Assembly (NCBI GenBank): GCA_022376515.1
Contig: WTXI01000402.1
Span: 1 to 29,853 of the forward strand
Length of the DNA stretch: 29,853 nucleotides
Direction: 5' to 3'
Origin: Lactifluus volemus
Taxonomy: Eukaryota > Basidiomycota > Agaricomycetes > Russulales > Russulaceae
In this document: one piece after another, positions 23,036 to 29,853 of the stretch
Position numbering within the stretch: position 1 is the first letter of the stretch
Layout: each line of letters opens with the position of its first letter
Translations under genes and position numbers: made by a program
Notes under the pieces: model-generated
Database searches by the model: none
Seen by the model: only the letters and a program-made list of their open reading frames with translations
What the model was told of the DNA's origin: nothing

Positions 23036-23210
23036 TTTCGATTTTTGTAAAGAAAAGGAACCAATCGGGGATTGTGGAGCAGAGGGTTACCGGAGAAGCC
23101 GACGATCGTATACGAAATCAACCCCCAGAAATAAGATGTAGATTATGAATATTAGAAATGGGCAAATCAAGTATTCGTTGAACCATCTCCATTTGATCTT
23201 CCCGATTCGT

Positions 23211-24385
23211 TTACCTCCGCTCCACATCAGACCCGCGTTTACGCTTCTTTGACTTGGTCACTTGGCGTTTGACCAACGTGTCAAATTCATCTTGAAGATG
23301 CTTCTTGAGTGTAGGCATGTTCTTGGCCGTCTCACCGCAACGAAAACAGACAAGCGCCCCTTTGAGATGTGCTTCGTATACTTCGGGCGCCAGACGTGAC
23401 ATCTATCTTTGGCAGAGGCGGACCACACATACACAGAAGGGTATATAAACACACCTTTATGAACTGATCCGACAAGTTCTTCTGCGACAAGGCATTGTCA
23501 TCTTCATGATCGAACCAACCGTGTATCACGTCGGCGAGTGGGATAAAGAACCCGGTGCGTGGGGAGAACGAATTGTAATGCCGTTTCGTCTTGAGTGCGG
23601 GCGCGATCAAGTCGGACGATATGACGTGCAAGTGGAGGTGTCTTTTTGAAACCACCGAATATATTCAAAACAGGGAGCGCGGAAAGAGAGAGAGAGTCGA
23701 ACGACTCACTCCATTGATGGTACGGCGTGAAATCCGACCCAGATATCCCAAACGAACCCGTACCGCGCTTCCATCTCGCGCTCAATCTCCCGCCGTACAC
23801 GCGCCGCTTCATCCGCCAACCATCTCAACGTTGAAAATGCGATGGTGGCGGCAGCCGCCGTACGCGGCGCAATGTCATTGTGATCGCTATTAGTTCTGCT
23901 CGGGCTGTCATCATTGTCATTTGCGGTCGCGCGACAAAGAAGCGTGCGGAGGCTGGTCAAGTCTTCTGCTGCTTGTCACAGATTGTCAAATTTCGTCTTC
24001 ACTTGCGCCCCTATAGATAGCTTTTACCTGTTGCTGTTGCTGCTGCTGTCAGTGGCACTACGCCCTGATGATCTATCCCCTGGCCGTCACCGCTGCCGCC
24101 GCCGCTACTACAGTCGCTATCACCGGTTGGTGGACAGACGTGATGATCGTCCGCGGTGACCGCGGTGGTGTCAATGGTGGTGTCAACACTAGTAATTGTT
24201 CTCCGAGTCCGGAGGAGACGCGGCAGTATGAGAAAGTGAAAGAGCGCTTTTGGGTAGGCGTCAAAGATGGCTAAAACGTGCCCTGTATGGGAAAAATAGA
24301 CCGTGGGAGGTAGCTTGGCGATGGACGCGTCGTCCAGTTTTGCGTAGGTGCGCAAGAGTTTAAGTGGCGATGACATTTCGGTCAA
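23211..24385 (-). CDS. HNT3: Aprataxin-like DNA 5'-adenylate hydrolase (HIT plus C2HE zinc finger)
   Basis: Removes AMP from 5' ends left by abortive ligation, in single-strand break repair in the nucleus. Four exons, 24028-24385, 23710-23971, 23455-23641 and 23211-23402, give 332 aa. The N-terminus (VYFSHTGHVLAIFDAYPKALFHFLILPR) is the HIT fold start. The catalytic histidine triad HLHLHV is at 208-212, with its codons directly after an intron. The zinc finger is C288-x2-C291-x12-H304-x3-E308, the C2HE type of fungal Hnt3. It ends in a basic tail (KSKKRKRG). A 60-residue low-complexity insert rich in Thr, Asp and Gly separates the first strands from the rest of the HIT domain. An alternative is another HIT hydrolase, but HIT plus C2HE is diagnostic. 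Confidence 0.94.
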
Positions 24386-24611
24386 GATGGGAGGATAATA
24401 CAGAACTGTAAAGTTGCCTTTTGACAGTTAATTACACCGTGCCTTACAATTTTACGTACAAAGTAGGTCGATCTCGGATGGAAAGGGGCTGCCGCTCAAA
24501 CCCCAAAACGGCCCAAAGCAGGTCCGGGGCTGTAAATGTACGACGACAGAGGTGGTGTATCGAAACATTGTGAATACAGTACAATTGCAACAGTTCAATA
24601 GACTCGTCAAT

Positions 24612-27575
24612 CTAAGCGCGCCGTGCCACCAGGAGCTCCCTGAGCTCCTCGCTCAGTTCCGGATATGCGACTTCTGGCGCTGACTTTGTCCCTGCCTTGC
24701 GATGACGGAGACCTTCTGTTGCCGATGCATTCTGCTCGATGCGCCGGCGATCCATGTCCGCGACAAGCTGTTGGAAGGAGAGGAAGAGAACTTCTGCCTG
24801 AGCGAGTGTGGTATCGAGTTCGATGGTCATGCTCAGCTCATTACAGTACTGACGATCCCCGCAAATCAGCCTCGTGTTGATAACAAAGGGAGGAGTACGT
24901 ACTTTCAAGATCTCGTCAAACTCGACGAGGTACCGTAGCATGACTTCGCGATGTGACTCCAGCACCGCGAGTGCTACAAATAGAACCATTCCATTCGTGT
25001 AGTAGTCCGTCCATAGAACTTCCCACAAACGCAAGACATCCTCAAAAGGAAATTCACGCTTGAAGGTAATGAGGATCCAGCTGTCCGGAACGTTGTCAAT
25101 AACAATAACGATGTGGCGCCGCAATTGTAGACATACCGGAAGCAAAAAAACAAGTTCAAACCCTCAGTCTTCTCAAAATGTCGATATAGTTCAGGGTCCA
25201 TGACTCGCAATAACTGCTGTAGCGTCGACAGCTGCTTCTTCATCCCGCTTTGATCGCGGAGAAAGTTTTGTTTCTGACAAATGCACATATTGTTTGATCG
25301 CGCTTAACAGATTGCGAGTTGTCACTCGCCGTCATACACGCACCATTCGATTCATCACCTCCACGAAGCACCAGAACGTCAGAGGTTCGTCAGAGCCAGC
25401 AACAACATACAAGGGTGCGCAGAGATCTGACATTCCCTGCACGTACCCTTCGCACCCTAACCGTCAGCGCTGTCGCTCTCCGCCGGAACCAGCAAAGAAG
25501 AACGACGTACCCAGGTGCTTCTCATAGAAGTTGTACGTTAATAAAATGGAAGCAAGCCGGTCTATATGTTCATTGGATGGTGACTGCGCGCCAACCTCAT
25601 TTGACGACGGTGAGATCGTGGAATAACATCGGAATTGCTGCTTCTCAAGGTCAAGGGTCGTGTCAGAGGACTCCTGATTGGCAAAGAGCGGATGGGTTCG
25701 GTCTGTTCGCCGACAATCAACGTCTATGCGATGTCGCTCCTATTACGAGAATTTCAGTTACGCGCTAAACATGACCCCAAAGACGCCGAATCACCTCAAC
25801 AACGTCTTGCCGGTCAAAAACTTCTGGTTTTCCGAGCCACTCCTCCTTGATCTCGTGGTATCGTTTCCTAACGATTTCCGTCATTCAATGAAGAGGGTTT
25901 AATGCCAGAAGTCACCCACACTTTGGATTCCCAAAGACTTTGCCGCTCGGTTTCAGTGACGTCCCATGCGTACACACCAAGGAGATATGGCCATAGCTTC
26001 CTTCTCGCATTACGCTTGTCACTCAGCCCCCTTCTAAATATTTCCATACGCAACTTCTCAATTGAGATGGTTGGGCGTCCCTCAGGATCGAACCACTCGC
26101 TGAGAACCTCAACACCGACAGGGTGTTTCGGATCTCTCGACGACTTTGGCGTCGGAAGGTTCGCGGTCGAGTGAAGAAGCTCAAAGATGCCGAGTTCGCC
26201 CGTTTCCTCTGTGGTGGATGTTGCCGCATTTGCGGGTATCGCCTGTGCCTCCCGCCGCCTTGCGCGCTCACCTTCCTCCGCGACGATACGAGCCCAGCGA
26301 GCGAGATACACGCGTGCACTCTCAAACTCTCCAACACCACCTTTTTCCACCCAGCTGCCCCACTCGAGGTCACCATTAGCATTCACAAGTGACTTGACGG
26401 GATCCGGCAGGTGCGGCACTATCGGCCTTGCAAGTGGATGGGAGAGAATGTTCTGTGCGGCGTGTCGGGTGGCTCGCGTGATGTTCGCGAAGGACTGCAG
26501 AAGCGCGGCGCGAGCCTGCGATGAGGTTCCCGGTGTGGACGGAAGCATAGGCATCGAGCGGTGTAGGACGGACGAATACTGCGAGTACGGGTTTGGAGGA
26601 GCATTGCCAACAGATAGCGGGCGCGGCCGACGGTGCGCTGGTACGGGTGAATGGGAGTTGGCGTAGGTCGATCGTGCAAGTATCTCATCAACCACGTCAT
26701 CGGAGAACAGTTGGGTTGAATGGGCCTCAATGTCCGATTTGGAGGGGTCGACAAGATACAAAGTAGACTGGAGGTTGGAACGGAGAAGAGAGGCGTAGGA
26801 ACGTAGTCGAGAGAGGAGGTCTTCTCCGCCCCACGACGTTATGGGCCTTCCGGTAGCAGCTTGCCCCGCAAGAGACGGTGGTGGGGGATAAGATGTTGGC
26901 TCACTGGATGACGATGATGCCTTTGATGGTAAGGTAAAGGAGTGCGACTCGTCATCGTGAAAATAGAGGGTCGGAAGGGTCGAGCCACTGGTGAGATTGA
27001 TACCGATGGAACCATCTATCCAAACGCATCTAGTAGGGAAAGGACGACGCGCGAAGAAAGGGCTTACACCAAGAAGATAACGATGGAGGTTGAACAATGA
27101 GGGAATATATTGAGGTCAGTGGCACAGAGAAAGCGTAGGTTTCTGCTCTCGGTGTGGGCAAATCGATCAAGACACCATCTATGGCGGGCCACCGTCAATA
27201 ACAAGAACAATGGAGAGAGATCGTCAAGACGAACCTTCATCCTCATCATCAATGGGAGGACGTTCTTCTGTCCTGAGGAATTTGTCCCACTCTTCTTGAC
27301 CCTTCTCAGTCAGAAGACTTTCGGGGATCCAGGCCAGGAGATAGGTTGAAGCGAGTGCCTCCTATCATGCCACCCAGTGAGTCACAATTCGGAAGAAAAG
27401 AGAACATGGTGTTCCGCACGCGTTTAACAATGGTCACGAATCCAGGGATATTGTCCCGAGCGTACACAGTTGGGTTGACGTAGACCTTGGACTTTGCATA
27501 GATCAGCCTGTACTTTGCGCCATCCTCGCCACCTTGGGCTGGTGTATCCAAGTGCTCTTGCCGTATCTCAACCAT
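24612..27575 (-). CDS. GYP7: GYP7-like TBC-domain Rab GTPase-activating protein
   Basis: Accelerates GTP hydrolysis on Rab GTPases, in yeast mainly Ypt7 at the vacuole and endosomes. Ten exons (27420-27575, 27235-27361, 27068-27178, 25920-27015, 25795-25867, 25511-25739, 25344-25447, 25137-25273, 24903-25080, 24612-24848) give 815 aa with all phases closing. The N-terminal half carries the GYP7/TBC1D15-type region (KVYVNPTVYARDNIPGFVTI, GSIGINLTSGSTLPTLYFHDDES). The TBC domain starts near 455 (RRKLWPYLLGVYAW). It keeps the arginine-finger motif IxxDxxR (I526-D529-R532) and the glutamine-finger YVQ at 599-601, so it should be active. A disordered Ser/Pro/Ala insert lies between. One donor, at 25919 (AAAGT before gtgggt), was chosen for phase. 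Confidence 0.95.
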
Positions 27576-27898
27576 TGAGTCTGACTAGGGGAAGAATAGC
27601 GAATAAGAAGTCTGATGAAGCCACGTAATTGGAGACCGAACACACAGATGAAATAGACAGAGTGCTGCTGTTTGGTGAACTGCGCTTTAAGCCCATCTTG
27701 TCTGTAAGCGCAGCATTTCAGTTGACTCCATTAACGGCCTTTTCGGCCATCTACCGCAGCTGCCGCTAAAGCTCGTGACCGTGACTCGTAAAAGCAATGC
27801 TCATCTACGATATCAGGCCTGGTAGGTTGGTTTTGGTAGAAAAGCGAATGAAATATAGCTGCTATTACAGAACACGACTACATATGCCTAGAGCCCAA
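27576..27898. other. Intergenic region between GYP7 and RPS21
   Basis: 323 bp between two minus-strand genes, holding the GYP7 promoter and the RPS21 3' UTR. I see no gene and no tRNA. Confidence 0.5.
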
Positions 27899-28352
27899 TC
27901 ATTTTGAATAACTCCACACATTACGCAGCACTATAACATATGCGGTCAGTGAATCGCGAGTTTACTACCAAAAAGACAAGCGACTTCAATTCGCACTCAC
28001 GTCCTGCTTTTGTAGCCAACCGGTTTAACGAGTCATCGCCCTCACCCTGGGCGCGCACTTGGCCGCTGAGTGCGAACGACGTCGACGTTGGAAGTGCACG
28101 GCCGTTGGCATCCACATCAGCGATCACGACCTGCACAGATGCGTGGTCTTTCGAGGTTATAAGGCGGTCTTGAATTCACATGTCATAAGCTCTTGCATCG
28201 TACTTTATATTCCCTTGGATGTAGTGTACTCACCTAGTCGCCGCGCACTTGCGGGGGACGTAAAGGTCACAAGGAGACCCTTTGTGCAGAAAAATCAACC
28301 CTTTTCCACGAGCCATTATTATTACACAGTAACGCACCTGATCGTTTTCCAT
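27899..28352 (-). CDS. RPS21: 40S ribosomal protein eS21 (RPS21), four exons, exon 2 out of expected frame
   Basis: Small-subunit ribosomal protein needed for 3'-end maturation of 18S rRNA. Exons 28338-28352, 28234-28279, 28001-28168 and 27899-27930 encode 86 aa, the family's size. The start MENDQ, the centre KDHASVQ and YALSG-like FALSGQVRAQGEGDDSLNRLA, and the end NVWSYSK are hallmark eS21 sequence. Exon 2 is odd. Using the only GT-AG borders, the whole chain stays open, but the middle reads VTFTSPASARRLD. The family's DLYVPRKCAAT is present intact one frame over. One base appears missing at about 28269 and one extra at 28234, next to the donor. Since eS21 is essential, sequence errors or a degenerate allele are more likely than a working variant. 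No single frame covers this gene, so it is easily missed. Confidence 0.88.
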
Positions 28353-28588
28353 GACAGATTTTGCAGTGGGGTTGAAGTATGAAGCGTTCTCGGAGGCACG
28401 AGCCGTGAAAAATAGAACTGTACAGTTGTGGCGTACAAGTCACGATTGCTTCAGTAAACACTCGATTAATTATTTTACTTGCCATCTCTGCTCAGTATTA
28501 TACAAAAATGCGGAGGATAATGACCACTAGAGGTTATCAGTACAAGTAGCTAGTTCTGCATAGATACAATGAATGAACTTCATCCTCT
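28353..28588 (-). promoter_or_regulatory. Upstream region of RPS21
   Basis: 236 bp between the RPS21 start codon and the stop codon of the upstream 2-isopropylmalate synthase gene, so promoter and leader of the ribosomal protein gene should lie here and may extend into the neighbour's 3' UTR. I see no named element with confidence. Confidence 0.4.
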
Positions 28589-29853
28589 TCATTTCAAAAT
28601 TACATCCACTCGACTGGCCGCGGACATGACTGCATGTAGTCCAGAGGCCGCAATATCCGTATCAGAGACAACTCCCCACCCAGTCGTTTTCCGTATTCGC
28701 TCCCCTACTGTCACCTCGTACACGAGTTCAACATAGGATGCAGCACCGACTTCCGTGCCGTGGCCCAGTGCATGCTCCGAATACTCGCGAACTACGAGAG
28801 ACCCATCAATTACTTGATGTAGGCACGCTAGCAGTGCCGATAAAGGACCATTCCCGATGCCCTCGATGCTTTTCACTTTCCCATCTAGCACAAACTCGCC
28901 CGTGAGACGCTTTCCGTCCTCCGCGCGGTCAAACTCGAACGAGTTGAGTGACAGTAGCCCCGGTGGAGAGTCATACCCGTATGTCTCCTTGAACAATGCG
29001 GTCAGCGCATCATGCGAAATGAACCCGCCCGAATCCACAGCAGCGCGTTGCACGACCTCGAAGAATGCGGCCTGTAAGCGACGTGGTAGTTCTAAACCAA
29101 GCGAATTGAGGATGGCAGATGCGACGGTCGATTGTCCGGAGCGCGCGTTGAATCCAACAGAGAGCTTGAGTTCTGGCAGCGCACGATCCCCGACGTGAGA
29201 GTTGACCGCGGAGAGTACAGCACGTAGACCGGAGCCCGCAATATCGCGGTCCACGCCAACACCCCACCACGACTGCCGCCGATTTCCGGTCGTTCGCAGG
29301 GATGAGCTCGATGTAGGACGCGGCGCGCGAGTTTTGCATGTCAGCCTCCGTGTCGATCGAGTGTTCGGTATATACACGCAAGGCAAGGTCGATGTCGAGA
29401 TGGGTCCGGAGGGCATGCAGCAGGGCAGAGATAGGCCCATTGCCGTCACCGCGGATGGCGCGAAGTACGCCGTCAACAGAGACAGTCCGTCGAACTGGCG
29501 GATATCCTCTCCATCATCACCCGCGTCTGGGTTCGCGCACCGACGTGATTTTGAACGAGCGCAGCGAAAGACGGCCTTCATACTTGCCGCCTCCAAAATG
29601 GTACGTCTCGCGGAATGCAGTGGTGATATCATCAACGGTCATTTCACGAGCCTCTCGGTCTGCAATAATCTGAATGACCTGGTAGAAAGCGACCTGCATC
29701 TTGCGTGGGAGGTCGAGTTGTAGATACTGCTTAACGAGATAAGCAATACCGCCTTTGCCTGACTGTGAGTTGACGCGGATGACCGCCTCGTAAGTTTCAC
29801 CTAGGTCCGCAGGGTCGATAGGCAGATAAGGGCATCTCCCAAATCTCGCGTTC
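28589..29853 (-). CDS. LEU4: 2-isopropylmalate synthase, 3' part, with duplicated regulatory module (frame breaks)
   Basis: First committed enzyme of leucine synthesis (2-ketoisovalerate plus acetyl-CoA to 2-isopropylmalate). The window cuts off the catalytic TIM barrel; only the C-terminal half is here. It starts in [11 protein letters not shown] and [19 protein letters not shown], the linker typical of this enzyme, then [33 protein letters not shown], and [20 protein letters not shown], one complete LeuA-type regulatory domain. A second copy follows: [41 protein letters not shown] and [20 protein letters not shown]. The second copy, 28589 to about 29245, is one open frame. The first copy needs four one-base shifts, near 29831, 29530, 29487 and 29266, all in runs of two to four G or C. 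Identity is firm; whether the allele works is not. Confidence 0.88.

Noticed and set aside
27940..28382. Plus-strand frames opposite RPS21
   Set aside because: The minus strand encodes unmistakable eS21 segments with matching splice sites; the plus frames are shadows.

Overview
The window is fungal nuclear DNA, most likely from an Agaricomycete basidiomycete. The evidence is dense genes on both strands, many introns of about 47-65 nt with GT-AG borders, and a NACHT-WD40 receptor of the kind expanded in mushroom-forming fungi. A Rhizoctonia/Ceratobasidium-like source is my guess from the style of the WD40 receptor and the ABC transporter; nothing here proves it. I rebuilt gene models by hand from reading frame, splice borders and phase. 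Most exon chains close exactly; the exceptions are named.

Layout. 69-5624 (-): complete 21-exon PDR-type ABC transporter, 1480 aa. 5625-6977: 1.35 kb spacer between divergent genes. 6978-11772 (+): NLR-type receptor of 1501 aa with a helical N-terminus, a NACHT domain and 14 WD40 repeats of 129 nt. 12204-15943 (-): FIG4/SAC phosphoinositide phosphatase, with two GC-AG introns and an apparent frameshift near its C-terminus. 17182-17448 (-): 88 aa membrane protein resembling PIG-Y. 18187-20085 (-): 577 aa protein I do not recognise. 20233-20822 (+): 160 aa coiled-coil protein in three exons, divergent from it across 147 bp. 21239-23035 (+): Gfo/Idh/MocA-type oxidoreductase, 425 aa. 23211-24385 (-): aprataxin/HNT3, 332 aa. 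24612-27575 (-): GYP7-like TBC Rab-GAP, 815 aa. 27899-28352 (-): ribosomal protein eS21, split over four small exons. 28589-29853 (-): 3' part of 2-isopropylmalate synthase, cut by the window edge.

Function. These look like independently regulated eukaryotic genes, not one pathway. The accessory end is on the left (drug-efflux pump and immune-type receptor, head to head). The rest is housekeeping: endolysosomal PI(3,5)P2 turnover and Rab7-type GAP, GPI-anchor synthesis, DNA end repair, translation and leucine synthesis.

Most worth a second look: a tandem repeat of the C-terminal regulatory module in 2-isopropylmalate synthase; a cluster of one-base frame breaks in short homopolymers at the right end (and one in FIG4), which look more like base-calling errors than decay; near-identical WD40 units that suggest ongoing repeat shuffling in the NLR; and GC-AG introns in FIG4. 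I saw no transposon, tRNA, rRNA or CRISPR array.
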